A stretch of 64,000 nucleotides of DNA from Rhizaria sp. SCN 62-66 (GCA_001724265.1 MEDY01000049.1:1-64000); one strand, 5' to 3'; counted from the first letter of the stretch, positions 55,201 to 64,000 are shown. Program-made: numbers and translations. Notes: generated by a model not told the origin, from the letters alone.

Positions 55201-58200
55201 GTTTGCACTTGCCCCGCCACAGCCGCAGTCGCTTTCCCAACCGCAGTCGCGTTCTCAGTCACGCACGCAGTCGCCGACGCTGCAGTCGCGGTCAGCCCTG
55301 CTGCTGCCACCGCTGCACCCGAATGCAGCCTTCGCTTTGGGCAGCTCGAGTGCTGTGAGTAGCGATCCAATTCCTGCTGCTGCTGCTGACGCAAGTGGTT
55401 TAGCGGCGCTTGGCGGGCAATACGAGGTATTGGCGCTGCTGCGCCAGATTTTAGCCGCAACAACCGCGCTTGCCAACGCACCCACGCCCGCGGCAACCGC
55501 ACCGGCTCCAGCACTAGCGCCTGCACCGGATGCGAGTACTGCCGGAGCGACTGCCAGCGGCCGTGAGCATGGAAGCAAGGATCGCGCTCGTGGTAACAAC
55601 AGTGACCGTGACCGTGGGCATGACCGTGAGCATGACCGTGAGCATCGCCACCGCAGTGGCAGCAGCCGCAGTCACCGTGGCCACAGCAGCGGAGACCGCC
55701 ACAGGCAAAGCCGCAGCCGCAGTCGCAGTGGCCACGACCGCGACCGTGACCGTGAGCGCTATTACCGCGAACGCGGTGACCGTGAGCGCAATGACCGTGA
55801 GCGACAGAGCCGACACGCAGCTCGCTCTCAGCAACCGCAGTCACCAGGCGTCGCTCAGCCCACAGGCGCAGCTGCTAAAGCAGCAGCAGACAATGCCGCA
55901 ACAACAACGCAAACGGGCACGGTCACGGTGCCTGCAGCGACTGCAGCAGGAAATACGCGTGCAAACACGACAGCGAGCGTGATGTCGACTGTGATGCAAC
56001 AGCTCTCAGCGCTCGCCGACGCCACGGCGCGTTCTGTAGCCGCCAGCGATCCGAATGCAGGCGTGAACGCCGCTCTGAGCACTGCTGCTGCTGCTGCTGC
56101 TGCTGCTGCGAACAGCCCCGACGCTCCTGCTGCAGACGCAACGGTTACTGCGAGCTCTGACGCAACGCAGGCTGATGCTGCAACAACGATTGACCATGAC
56201 GCTATTGTCGCAACGACCGATCAGTGTTTGGCTATACCCTTGTCTCCCCCGGCAGCGACGATTACACTTGCACACATCAACACCGGTGCCACTGACACCG
56301 ACGCAGCGGCAGTGGGAGCAGAGACGACTACAACTACGGCCGCCGCTACTGTCGGGACAGATGTCGCCGATGTTGTTGCTTCTCTCGAACCTTCGAGCGC
56401 AACTTCACCTGAAGATGGACCTGTGATCACAGCTGCAGAGTCCCTATTCGGCCCCGCTGCATCTGCGGCACTTGCAGCAGCGCCGTCCCTGCTGCTCTCT
56501 GAACTGCAAAAGCTCGTCACACGCTACAGCAACGCGAACGCTGGCGCGCGCGGGAGTGACGGATACACTGGCGGTGCGTATCTCGAAGAGATCCACTCAG
56601 ACCGCGACTCCGTCTCCGACAGCGACAGCTTCTGCTCGCTCCCGCCTCCCGACGCGGACGCCCACGACGGCGGCGACGCTGACGAGAGCAAAGAGACTGC
56701 GGGTGCGAGGCGCGGGCGTGACCGTCAGCAGCGCAGCGGCCGCTACAGCAACCGGTACCGCCGGCGCAGCCGCTACTACAGTAGCAGCAGCGACAGTAGC
56801 ACGACGGGCAGCAGCCGCGGTAGTGACAGTGACAGTAGCGACTCAAGCTCCAGCGCTAGCACGAGCGGGTCTGAGCGCAAGAGCAATAGCAATCGCGGCC
56901 GCAAGAGCAAGCGCGACCGCCGGCGCTCTAAGCGCAACGGTGACAAGAACAAGGACAAAGACGACGACGGCGCAAATCCTCCTGAGCAACAGGCCGGTGC
57001 TGCCGCCACAACAGAAGCAGCGAGTGCGAAGGAAGAGGCCTGCCAGGAGGGCGTGTTCACCCACCCCACGAACCTCAACGGCGTTGTCTTCATTGGCGGC
57101 ATCGCCGACGCGCGTAACAAGGCCCGCAATCAGGCTCTTGGCATCGAGTACATCTGCAATCTCGCGCCGAACCAAGTGCCCAACTTCTTCCCGACCGAAT
57201 TCATCTACAAGTCCCTCGCACCGCCGTCTGACGGGCTCGTCGTGCGCACGTTCGAGGAGGTGCTCACGTTCATCGAGCTCGTCAAGGCCGCTAAGGGTAA
57301 AGTGCTCATCCACGACGACGCCGGCGTCGGCCGCGTGATGTGTCCCGTGTTGGCGTACCTGTGCAAGGAGTACAGCTTCACGTTGTTCGAGTCGTTCAAG
57401 TTCATCACTGCAAGGCGCAAGGAGTTCGACGTCCCACCGCCGCTGTGGCGCCAGATGGGCGACTGGGAGCTCGCTGCCCTGGGCTCATCCACCCTCGCAG
57501 ACGTTGTGTTCGCGAAGCGCAAGCGCGCGATGGACGACGACGACGGCATCGTGGGGTTCATGTCCGCGCGGCAGGTCAAGGCGCTGATGGACGAGTACGA
57601 GAACTCTCTCGCCACGCTGCAGGTCAAGGTGCAGCAAATGGAGGTCGGCGCGCTGACGGTCTACTCGGAGCAGGAGCGCAGCCAGGGCGACGTGCGCGAG
57701 GCCATGGGCGGGTTTCTGACCGCGATCAGCTCCGTCGTTGCCGGTGTGTGCGCCGCGCTGGATGAGGACGACGAGAACGACCACGAAGCGAACCCCGGCA
57801 ACAACGCCAACGCGAGCGGCGCGTTTGATGGCAGTGGCGCTGGGTTCAGAAGGGCCGCCTCAGTGACGGCCACCGCAGCCGCAGCTGCAGCAGCGGCGGT
57901 CACAGGCTCACCGCTGCGTCTCCCGTCCTATGGCGGCAACAGCGCGATGAGCGGCTTATCTTCGAACAAGGGCCGCTTGCTGTCACACGGCAACTTCGAG
58001 ACCGTGAGCAGCAGCAGCAGCACTGAGAGCACGCGCAGTCCGTACAAGATCTCGCTCTTTGCGCCGCCGGCCGGCACTGTGTCCTCTGCACCGGGGCAGC
58101 TCGGTGGCCAGAGCCCGGATGATGAAGCCTCGCCAATCGGCGACAGAATCAATGCCTCTGCTTCTTCCCCGATGGACTTTGAGGGCGGTGGCGTCCGACG

Positions 58201-61200
58201 CTTGCCAAGTGACAGCAGTGTCTTCAGCGACAGTGGCTTGGCTCTTGGCGCTGATGATGGCGACGGCGGCTGCTTTGTGTCGTACGAAGACGCAGATGGT
58301 GTCGTGCACACCATCAATGCTATGCAGTTTGACCCGGCCAATGCGTTCGCGAGGCTGCCCTCCGTGGCCGCTGCTGTTTCCCGGGGCGCGTCGCTGTCGG
58401 TGTCAAGCGCAGGGTCACTGCAGGCGCGTCTTCAGAGGCAGCAACAATCGATCTCGCCGAGCACCGCCACGCGCTCAGCGCTCAAGCCGAAGTCAGGCCG
58501 GGACAAGAGCAAAGAGACTAAGACCAAGACTGGTGATGACAGCGACGGCGACGATGGTGACGTTGATGATGCTGATGATGCCTACGGCGACGACGATAAT
58601 GATGAGCAAAAGCGCGACATTGATGAAGACGACGCGAACGATGACAGGAACACGATGCGTGGGTTTGCTTATGACTACGACTACAACGGCGTGACTGTCG
58701 ACGCTGACGCCGCAGATGCGCTGCCGACGTCACTGCTGCTTGCAATGCCGTGGCTGCTGACTGAGCGCAACAGCGCAGCGGCCGGTGCCGCGCGCGGTGA
58801 CCAGACTCTGTCACGCGGGCAGAGCCAGGTCCGGTGGGCGGACGAAGTCAAGGGCGGCGCGAGCGACAGTGACCGCGAGCAGCCGCAGCAACAACAGCAA
58901 CAGCAGAGCGACTCACGTGGCCGTCTGAGTCGCCGCGAGCGCCGCGAGGCTGAACCTACTGCCAAGAAGAGTGAGAGCACCGCTGCCAATGTCGACGACG
59001 ACTTGGAGAGCCAGATGGCTGCTGTGGCAGAGGTCGAAGCCGCGACTCCACAGCTCGAGTTCCTCCGGCAGCTTTCTTCCGCGTTCTCATCTAGTACGGC
59101 CAGCGCGAGCGCGAGCTCGAGCACGGGCTCCGCGGCCGTTGCGTACAGTCCGTTCGCGGGCCCCGCCAGTTACCCGCCACCCCACAGTCTGCACATCCGT
59201 GCCGCGCCGACTGCCGGCCCCGGGTCCAGTCCGCTTCTCAAAGCCTCTGAGGCCGGAGACGGCACTGGCGGCGCTGCCGATGGGGGCGAGTTCACACTGC
59301 CGCCGCCGAAGCTGCATTTCCAGGTTACCGCGCCCACTGGTGAAGTTGTAGCTGCATACGACACAAACGCCGCCAACGCCGGTAAGACTGCAGCTGAGTT
59401 GGCGCAGTCCCGCGCGCTAGGGAGCTCCCCGAATTCATCGGCCGCTGCGTCACCTTCGACTGGCGCGATGAGGCCGTCCATGGTGGAGCACGACTTTTTC
59501 AAGCTGCCCGAGTCGAACGCGACAGCGCTGGATAACTTCAGCAGTGCACGACGCTCCTCGCAATCATCCCCCGCTGTTGCTGGCAATGCAAGCCCCAATC
59601 TGAACACCAACAGCAAGAATGCGAATGCTAAGGGTAACAAGGTCATCGCTATTGATCTTGACAAGCTTCCGTCACTCTCTGAGCTTAGTAGCAATCACGG
59701 TAACGCTGGAACGAACACAGAAAGAGTCTCCAACATTGCTGCTGGTGACGACGATGGCGATGATGATATTGATGAGAAGGCAAAGCACGCGATTGCGGTC
59801 TTGTCTTCGAAGCTAAGCCGGCCCCGCGCCCGCGGTGCGTTGGGCGGACACAAGTCCAAGCTCGAGTCCTTTGTCGAGGAGGAAGAGGAGGACGCAAGTG
59901 AAAACGGCGAGGCCAGTGAAACAGGCAGTCGGTACGCCACACCGCGACTCACCGGTGCAGCTGGACCTTTGGGCTCAAGTCTCAAGGGCAACAGTGCGCC
60001 ATCGAGTCAACTGAGCACGAGTACTCGAACTGCTGCTTCGTATAGCAACACAAACCCGTTTACACACCAGCGTCTCGCCGCGAATAGCAATGCCAACAAC
60101 AAGGGCCCCACTAGCGCGTTCCCCTCTGCGCTCAGTCTCACCACAGATCCCGCTGCTGCCGCTGTCGTCCTTGCTCGCGCCTTCCCAGCCGCATCCGGCG
60201 GCTCCGGTGCATTCACCGGTTTTATCGCCAGCATTGCTGCGCTCTCGGCCGCCGCCACCGCAGCCCGCGCCGCGTCGCGCCGCGACCTGCACTCGTTGCG
60301 CCGGTGCCAGCGCAGGCTCGCGCGCGCCGTTGCCGTTGCCGCGCTGGCGCACCGCGTCGGCCGTCAGGAGCGCGCACGCGCCGTCGCCGCCGTCGCCGCG
60401 GTGACGGTCGCGAGCGCGCAAGACGCTGTGGAGCACGAGGCCGCCGCGGCCGAGGCTGCGCGCGCCAACGAAGCCGCAATGGTCGCTACGGCGCGCGAGC
60501 GCGACAGGCGCATCGCGTTGGCTAACAGGACTGCTGCAGCGCAAGCAGCGGCGGCGCGCGTGGCCGCGGCGGCGGCGAACAAGCGCGAGGCAGCGCTGCG
60601 TGGTTCCGCAGCGGCGTTGCAGCTCGAGATGCAAGACGTCGTGTCGGCAGCAAACAAGCGCGAGCAAGATCTGTTGGCCGCGCTCGACTTCGCGCTGACC
60701 GAGAGCATGGCGCGCGAGGGCGAGATAATCAGTCAAGCCGCGTCTGCGCAGGCCGCGGCGGGCGGGCACAGCGCTAACAACGCGCGCGAGTATCTCGGCG
60801 TCGGCGGCGGGCTCGGCGACGACGACGACGGGGAGGCAACACACTGGTTCGACATCAACAACTCGAACAACGTCACGAGATCACGGCAGCCAAAGTTGAG
60901 CTCAGTCGCGACCGCGCCTGTCGTCACCGGCGGCAGCAACGATCTCAACCACCACAGAGAGCCGACGAGCCCCGCGCTGTCCCGCCACTCGTCGCACCAC
61001 CGCCCGTCCGACGCTGCCGTGGCGGCGTACCCGCTGCACGCCTCGTCTCTACTGACGTCAGCGAACTTCCGCGCCGGCGCCGCCTGGGAACGCGCCTCGC
61101 TGTCCTCGCGTCGCTCTGCGCAGCTGTCCTCGGCCCACGGTCGTCTGGCCGCGGCGCTGGCGCGGCAGCGGCTGACGCACACGCGCCAGCTCCGCGAAGC

Positions 61201-63565
61201 GCAGGCCACGCTGGCGTGGGTGCTGCTTGTCTCGCACAGCGAGGACCGCCTCGGCACGCTTGCGCCGGGCGCCGCCGCGGAGGAGGCGGCCGCGATCCGA
61301 CGCAAGCTCGCAGTGGTCCTTGCCCGGCTTGTGGCCGAGACGAGGGCGATGGCCAGGGAGGGCGGGTTCCTTGCAGCGCCCGCTGCGGCTGCTAGCTACT
61401 ACAAAACACACCTTGCGCTGAACCGTCAGCAAGGCATCGTGAATGGAAGCTCCAGCACTGCCCTCGCTATCATTGGCGAGAGCAGGGATGACAATGACGA
61501 TGCTATCATTACTCAGGCTGGCCTGCCTGCTGATGAGCTTGACATGGACGTCAAGTCTGTTTTGCTGCGACTTCTGCGCGCGCCGACGAACGACGGCAAC
61601 ACCGACGCCGCTGCTGCAGCTGCCGCGGCCGCCGCAGCCGCCGACGCCGCGCACAGTCACTACGCGGCCGCGTTGCTTGCACAGCGCGAGTTGGCCACCG
61701 CGCGCTCTGACGCCGCAGCCGCTGCGTCCGCCGCCGCCGCACGCGAAGACCGTATGAAGCACGCCCACGCCGCGCTCGCTGCCGCGAAGGCCGCCGGCGA
61801 GCGGACACTGCGTGCGCAGTTACAAAAAGCTGCGGACGAGAAGGCCGCGCTTGAAGCCGAACTTACGCAGTACAAGGCGCGTCTGCTGCGGTCGCAACGA
61901 CAGACCAAGGCCGCTGTGGAGGCGGCGACGGCCGCGCGCGCCGCAGTCGCCGCCGAGGCCGACGCCGTGGCTGCCGCGGCTGCGGGTCTCGCTGCACGAT
62001 TTGAAGCTGCGGTCGCCCAGAGCAGCGAGACTGGCGACGGAATTGACCTCCACGACGCTGCTGCGGCCGACGCAGCTGCTGTTCGCGCCGCGGAGGCGGC
62101 CGCAGACACCGGGGCAACGCTCGCCGCGGATGCTGCTAGGGAGGCCGCCGCTGCAACTACTGCTGCCTCCGACGCCGCTGTTCTTGCAGCTCAGACTGCA
62201 GCCTCCGTCTCTCGTAATAGTGCTACAACACAGCCAGACTCTGCTGTCGATGCCTCTGCGGCCGCTGCCGAGGACACCGCGACTGTCGCCGCGACGACTG
62301 CCGCGGACGCAAGGGCTCTGGCGCAGCTCCACCACCACCACCGTGCCCTGCTCTCAGCGCTCGCCGCGACCAGCGCGCGCAACCTCAGCCAGGCCGCGTC
62401 CGCTGCGTCCGCCGTCGCCGCGCGCGACACCGCCCTGCGCAGCCTGCGCCGCGAAGTTGCCTCCAACGAGGCCCTTGTCGCGACTGCGGAGGCGCGCATT
62501 GCCAAGGCCGAGCGCGCACGTGCCCGCGCCACCGCGGAGCGCGTTGCCGCGGCGACGACGGCGCGCAGCGGGCTGGCCGGGATCGCCGAGGAGCGTGCGC
62601 GGCTGCAGCGCGGGCAGAACGCTCTGCTGGCGCAGTCGCGCGCGCAGGCCGCCGCGGCGCAGGAGCGCGAGACGGCGCTGATTGCGCGGCTGCGCGACAC
62701 GGCGCGCGAGCGCGACGCGCTGCAGCTGCACGGCGAGTCCGCGCAGGCGTCGCTGCGGCGGGAGGCCACCGCGCGCGCGACGGCGCTCGAGGCCCGCGTG
62801 CGCGCGCTCGAGACGGACCTCGCTGACACCGTCGCGACTGCGGCGGACGCCGCGGCCGCACTGACGCTGCGCGTTGAGGCGGCTGAAGGCAAGCTCTCGC
62901 TCATGCGGCGCGCGCGCGGGTTCCTCGAGGGCGAGCGGCTTTGGCTGGGCGTAGAAGTCGCGGGCGAGACGCGCGCCAACGCGCGGCCTGGTCTGCGCGT
63001 CCTCGCCCTCGCGCGCGCGGGCCCCTGTCGCGAGGCTGGCGTCGAGCCCGACGACTACATCGTGTCGTGCAACGGCGTCGCGCTGACGCAGACGAGCGAC
63101 ATGGTCGCCATCGCGGCTTCCGCGTGGCCTGGCGACACCGTCTCTCTGCTCGTCGAGCGCAAGGTGCGCGGCGCGCGCGATCAATACGAGCCGCTGCTGT
63201 TCTCGATCAAGACGTGCTCGCGGTCGCTGCCGCACGCCGCGCTGGCGCACCTGGGCGAGATGGCGCGCGGCGCGGCGCTGAGCCCGGACGACGACGCCGC
63301 GCTGGGGAGGTACTTGCGCGCCAACGCGGCCGCGGTCGCCAAACGCGTCGCGACGAGCCACGATGAGGGCGGCGCCGGTGCCGGCTCCGGCGCGAGGGCG
63401 GGGCAGCAACAGCACCAGTCGCAGGCTGGGAGCGCGCGTGACCGCAGCCGCGAGCGCCGGGGCAGTCGGGTCGGACAGCAGCAGCAACAGCAACAACACG
63501 GAGCGGGTGATAGCAGCGGCTCGCCGCGGAGGAGGAGCTTATCGCGCATGGACGAAGGATTCTAA
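52232..63565 (+). CDS. Giant pseudophosphatase (inactive DUSP domain) with coiled coils and a PDZ domain
   Basis: This intronless ORF of 3,777 aa starts at ATG after an in-frame TAA and stops at TAA. The N-terminal 1,600 residues are Ala/Ser/Thr/Gln low complexity with RSQSP-type repeats (about 54385-54640) and an Arg/Asp/Ser-rich block (about 55555-55840). A dual-specificity phosphatase fold spans residues about 1603-1750: VVFIGGIADARNKARN, GIEYICNLAP, then the signature KVLIHDDAGVGRVM, YLCKEYSFTLFESFKFITARR and LWRQMGDWE. The nucleophile of HCxxGxxR is Asp1695, while Arg1701 is kept. Alanine-rich coiled coils lie at about 2665-2840 and 3120-3565. A C-terminal PDZ domain (about 3569-3660) shows LWLGVEV, GLRVLALARAGPCREAGVEP, DDYIVSCNGVAL and DTVSLLVERK. 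Role inferred: a scaffold that may bind phosphoprotein partners and peptide C-termini. Confidence 0.85.
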   Translation: MSSREPMNNGSSPPHGPEPPPQTPLRPSGATLQQSSSSASAAHATAGPTASAAASESAFATPTQRHQASNSAHTSPESLALSDLSISSSALAFSPAQTPAAVSVQQQQQQQQQLHSHQQQRVGITQPGLMTLPLIAPARNSATYPTSTASVLPTAPAATIAASAATNAPGARTSGTLGVGDAGTDKLLFSRSRTRPVSATTPTHGFSANHTGGLSVAHTASAGGSAGSGSTTSAVDAASAVGPARLPALAVSAPHPQSQARSLSFSQSRSQPPQSIDSGTFSSGSSPAASLGHAMSTSGRTDPNATPRVAAAANAVASASAVRDAGATGEIGGDGDNATSLSLTRTRTRPPTAAAAAAVHGHSTAASSQPRAGAPATVTAVEPTSGADQAGFMVTPIDYHGLNRGAASSPRNNTTPHSNSVSSQSVNAVNAISPVAAAARRLPTLPPLSATPVPVQTAALPAANTALDAGCIASPSPSASANAAATAATGALGLPITRAFAPAPLALPATPSLPTLATGNSNSSAAGDAGAADADASASSGVSVESFTLTPLAIATRHANTAMNANTNTNTAAAPASATAASGATTARAPGADSGTNAAGDAIVVGARHRPTGASHIAVTAGAPEDNTSSRFPFNTHTSQAEAEEGEDGADLARARGAATGGTQRLRLTLNAGTGPIGADSHFTPQTAAATTTVANAWTMTGTGQARTGDAEHTDRLQRAQSQSPPPRAFRSQSPAAVSPAAVTQRTQSPQNGRSQSPMHTVRLLSPVAGHTSRSQSPVIAARSPSPAVGVVRSRSPPVRPPRPSVAAAVARTTRATSPTTTAARPAAHAAVGCSDNDGAGDDDGVNGSDKTAQSDGVTAQGGLTQGEDARPSPWLRSDSPETGVYDYTLAYLRQSDAAATPTATAALAAAPQTAGLPLLPPAAVNSIATGASYGSSSSLSLSTTNSNPALSGSSSLIPVASLANAVDSGAAASPAVVPLSFLTTPATTPFALAPPQPQSLSQPQSRSQSRTQSPTLQSRSALLLPPLHPNAAFALGSSSAVSSDPIPAAAADASGLAALGGQYEVLALLRQILAATTALANAPTPAATAPAPALAPAPDASTAGATASGREHGSKDRARGNNSDRDRGHDREHDREHRHRSGSSRSHRGHSSGDRHRQSRSRSRSGHDRDRDRERYYRERGDRERNDRERQSRHAARSQQPQSPGVAQPTGAAAKAAADNAATTTQTGTVTVPAATAAGNTRANTTASVMSTVMQQLSALADATARSVAASDPNAGVNAALSTAAAAAAAAANSPDAPAADATVTASSDATQADAATTIDHDAIVATTDQCLAIPLSPPAATITLAHINTGATDTDAAAVGAETTTTTAAATVGTDVADVVASLEPSSATSPEDGPVITAAESLFGPAASAALAAAPSLLLSELQKLVTRYSNANAGARGSDGYTGGAYLEEIHSDRDSVSDSDSFCSLPPPDADAHDGGDADESKETAGARRGRDRQQRSGRYSNRYRRRSRYYSSSSDSSTTGSSRGSDSDSSDSSSSASTSGSERKSNSNRGRKSKRDRRRSKRNGDKNKDKDDDGANPPEQQAGAAATTEAASAKEEACQEGVFTHPTNLNGVVFIGGIADARNKARNQALGIEYICNLAPNQVPNFFPTEFIYKSLAPPSDGLVVRTFEEVLTFIELVKAAKGKVLIHDDAGVGRVMCPVLAYLCKEYSFTLFESFKFITARRKEFDVPPPLWRQMGDWELAALGSSTLADVVFAKRKRAMDDDDGIVGFMSARQVKALMDEYENSLATLQVKVQQMEVGALTVYSEQERSQGDVREAMGGFLTAISSVVAGVCAALDEDDENDHEANPGNNANASGAFDGSGAGFRRAASVTATAAAAAAAAVTGSPLRLPSYGGNSAMSGLSSNKGRLLSHGNFETVSSSSSTESTRSPYKISLFAPPAGTVSSAPGQLGGQSPDDEASPIGDRINASASSPMDFEGGGVRRLPSDSSVFSDSGLALGADDGDGGCFVSYEDADGVVHTINAMQFDPANAFARLPSVAAAVSRGASLSVSSAGSLQARLQRQQQSISPSTATRSALKPKSGRDKSKETKTKTGDDSDGDDGDVDDADDAYGDDDNDEQKRDIDEDDANDDRNTMRGFAYDYDYNGVTVDADAADALPTSLLLAMPWLLTERNSAAAGAARGDQTLSRGQSQVRWADEVKGGASDSDREQPQQQQQQQSDSRGRLSRRERREAEPTAKKSESTAANVDDDLESQMAAVAEVEAATPQLEFLRQLSSAFSSSTASASASSSTGSAAVAYSPFAGPASYPPPHSLHIRAAPTAGPGSSPLLKASEAGDGTGGAADGGEFTLPPPKLHFQVTAPTGEVVAAYDTNAANAGKTAAELAQSRALGSSPNSSAAASPSTGAMRPSMVEHDFFKLPESNATALDNFSSARRSSQSSPAVAGNASPNLNTNSKNANAKGNKVIAIDLDKLPSLSELSSNHGNAGTNTERVSNIAAGDDDGDDDIDEKAKHAIAVLSSKLSRPRARGALGGHKSKLESFVEEEEEDASENGEASETGSRYATPRLTGAAGPLGSSLKGNSAPSSQLSTSTRTAASYSNTNPFTHQRLAANSNANNKGPTSAFPSALSLTTDPAAAAVVLARAFPAASGGSGAFTGFIASIAALSAAATAARAASRRDLHSLRRCQRRLARAVAVAALAHRVGRQERARAVAAVAAVTVASAQDAVEHEAAAAEAARANEAAMVATARERDRRIALANRTAAAQAAAARVAAAAANKREAALRGSAAALQLEMQDVVSAANKREQDLLAALDFALTESMAREGEIISQAASAQAAAGGHSANNAREYLGVGGGLGDDDDGEATHWFDINNSNNVTRSRQPKLSSVATAPVVTGGSNDLNHHREPTSPALSRHSSHHRPSDAAVAAYPLHASSLLTSANFRAGAAWERASLSSRRSAQLSSAHGRLAAALARQRLTHTRQLREAQATLAWVLLVSHSEDRLGTLAPGAAAEEAAAIRRKLAVVLARLVAETRAMAREGGFLAAPAAAASYYKTHLALNRQQGIVNGSSSTALAIIGESRDDNDDAIITQAGLPADELDMDVKSVLLRLLRAPTNDGNTDAAAAAAAAAAAADAAHSHYAAALLAQRELATARSDAAAAASAAAAREDRMKHAHAALAAAKAAGERTLRAQLQKAADEKAALEAELTQYKARLLRSQRQTKAAVEAATAARAAVAAEADAVAAAAAGLAARFEAAVAQSSETGDGIDLHDAAAADAAAVRAAEAAADTGATLAADAAREAAAATTAASDAAVLAAQTAASVSRNSATTQPDSAVDASAAAAEDTATVAATTAADARALAQLHHHHRALLSALAATSARNLSQAASAASAVAARDTALRSLRREVASNEALVATAEARIAKAERARARATAERVAAATTARSGLAGIAEERARLQRGQNALLAQSRAQAAAAQERETALIARLRDTARERDALQLHGESAQASLRREATARATALEARVRALETDLADTVATAADAAAALTLRVEAAEGKLSLMRRARGFLEGERLWLGVEVAGETRANARPGLRVLALARAGPCREAGVEPDDYIVSCNGVALTQTSDMVAIAASAWPGDTVSLLVERKVRGARDQYEPLLFSIKTCSRSLPHAALAHLGEMARGAALSPDDDAALGRYLRANAAAVAKRVATSHDEGGAGAGSGARAGQQQHQSQAGSARDRSRERRGSRVGQQQQQQQHGAGDSSGSPRRRSLSRMDEGF
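52544..52570 (+). repeat. Poly-glutamine tract in the pseudophosphatase
   Basis: Nine consecutive CAA/CAG codons are followed by a second short run after a Leu-His-Ser-His spacer. No TAG occurs in the run. Confidence 0.85.
54385..54645 (+). repeat. RSQSP / SPxxR-type degenerate repeats
   Basis: About ten copies of Ser-Gln-Ser-Pro or Ser-Pro-Ser-Pro occur, spaced 7-15 residues apart and often preceded by Arg. Each is a possible proline-directed kinase site, so this is a dense potential phosphorylation platform N-terminal to the inactive phosphatase domain. Confidence 0.75.
55555..55840 (+). repeat. Arg/Asp/Glu/Ser-rich (RS- and RD/RE-dipeptide) block
   Basis: Alternating Arg-Asp, Arg-Glu, Arg-Ser and His-Arg dipeptides run for about 95 residues, resembling RS domains of splicing factors. 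A second Ser/Arg block lies at about 56715-56940 just before the phosphatase fold. Nuclear or RNA-related localisation is possible but unproven. Confidence 0.75.
57040..57480 (+). other. Inactive dual-specificity phosphatase domain
   Basis: The domain has the beta-strand IFIGG-like start, the ICNLAP strand, a candidate general-acid Asp in APPSDGL, and the P-loop HDDAGVGR at 57311-57334. It ends with the helices and RRKEFDVPPPLWRQMGDWE seen in atypical DUSPs. His1694, Gly1698 and Arg1701 of HCxxGxxR are intact, but Cys is Asp1695 (GAC) and the Ser/Thr after Arg is Val. Confidence 0.85.
62938..63213 (+). other. C-terminal PDZ domain
   Basis: LWLGVEV forms the carboxylate-binding strand region. 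Then GLRVLALARAGPCREAGVEP with DDYIVSCNGVALTQTSDM matches the PDZ pattern V..v.pgsPA..aGl..GD.Il.vNG..v. DTVSLLVERK forms the last strand. The Gly of GLGF-type loops is partly kept as LWLGV. The ligand is unknown. Confidence 0.8.
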
Positions 63566-64000
63566 CGCCACTCTGGTTTAATAACATGTTTCAATTCACT
63601 TTATTTTTTACTGATACCTAGAGTATTGACTATATACACCGAATACTATGTTTGATTCAAACTTCGTTTCGCTTAGGTGCGGTACGCGGACGGTTTGCAC
63701 GATGGCAGAATGACTAACCGTATGTACACAATGTATTACAACTACTGATGCATGTTTTAGTTTTCAAGTTCCGTGCGCCTCGGCCGCCTTTTTATACTTT
63801 TTTAACGACTGGACGAACCATCCCGTCCCAAATCGCCTACAGTCCAGTTAATTACGGAACAAGATCACTTTTCCGATGCGAAATCAGTTGAATTAGTACG
63901 CACTACCTAGTTGATTATCTAGATAAGCTTTTATACACAGAAAATACATAGTATTTATTCTGAAATCAACTCAAATTAATTTCCACCACGAATGACTTTT
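63566..64000. other. AT-rich 3' flank
   Basis: This is the 3' untranslated and intergenic sequence after the pseudophosphatase gene, running to the window edge. No gene or RNA is recognised. Confidence 0.6.

Overview
This window is nuclear DNA from a unicellular, probably flagellated eukaryote whose lineage I cannot name. Genes are GC-rich and separated by AT-rich spacers of 0.4 to 0.9 kb. Small housekeeping genes have GT-AG introns of about 125 to 270 bases, usually opening GTACGY, GTCCGT or GTTCGT. One gene encodes an IFT43-like intraflagellar transport subunit, which implies cilia. Three very long genes are intronless and are mostly homopolymeric Ala, Ser, Gln, Asn, Gly and Pro sequence with a few folded domains embedded.

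Layout, left to right: spacer (1-911); a 24.9-kb minus-strand ORF for an 8,288-aa protein with two GAF-like domains and a cyclic-nucleotide phosphodiesterase fold that has lost most of its metal ligands (912-25778); a four-exon O-methyltransferase with a mitochondrial-like presequence (26503-28180, minus); a divergent spacer; a 12.8-kb plus-strand reading frame for an IQ-motif protein interrupted only by two TAG codons (28577-41332); a protein kinase fused to Sel1 repeats (42154-44931, plus); a small multi-pass membrane protein (45631-46269, minus); IFT43 (46677-47894, plus); the GTPase GPN3 (48384-49852, plus); a type I membrane protein (50455-51795, plus); and a 3,777-aa protein with an inactive dual-specificity phosphatase domain, coiled coils and a PDZ domain (52232-63565, plus).

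The main discovery candidate is the genetic code. All nine genes appear to end in TAA or TGA. In-frame TAG codons sit inside otherwise open, conserved reading frames of four genes. One is in the middle of a Gln/His tract of IFT43, and one lies between the kinase hinge and the following Gly-Gly-Ser-Leu. The simplest reading is that UAG is a sense codon, most likely glutamine, while UAA and UGA remain stops. The two longest ORFs contain no TAG, so it would be a rare codon.

A second theme is degenerate enzymes. The giant phosphodiesterase and the giant phosphatase both keep their folds but have lost key catalytic residues, which suggests scaffold or sensor roles. No operon logic is expected. The genes share a signalling and cilium flavour (cyclic nucleotides, calmodulin-binding IQ motifs, kinase, pseudophosphatase, IFT), but a functional link between neighbours is only a guess.
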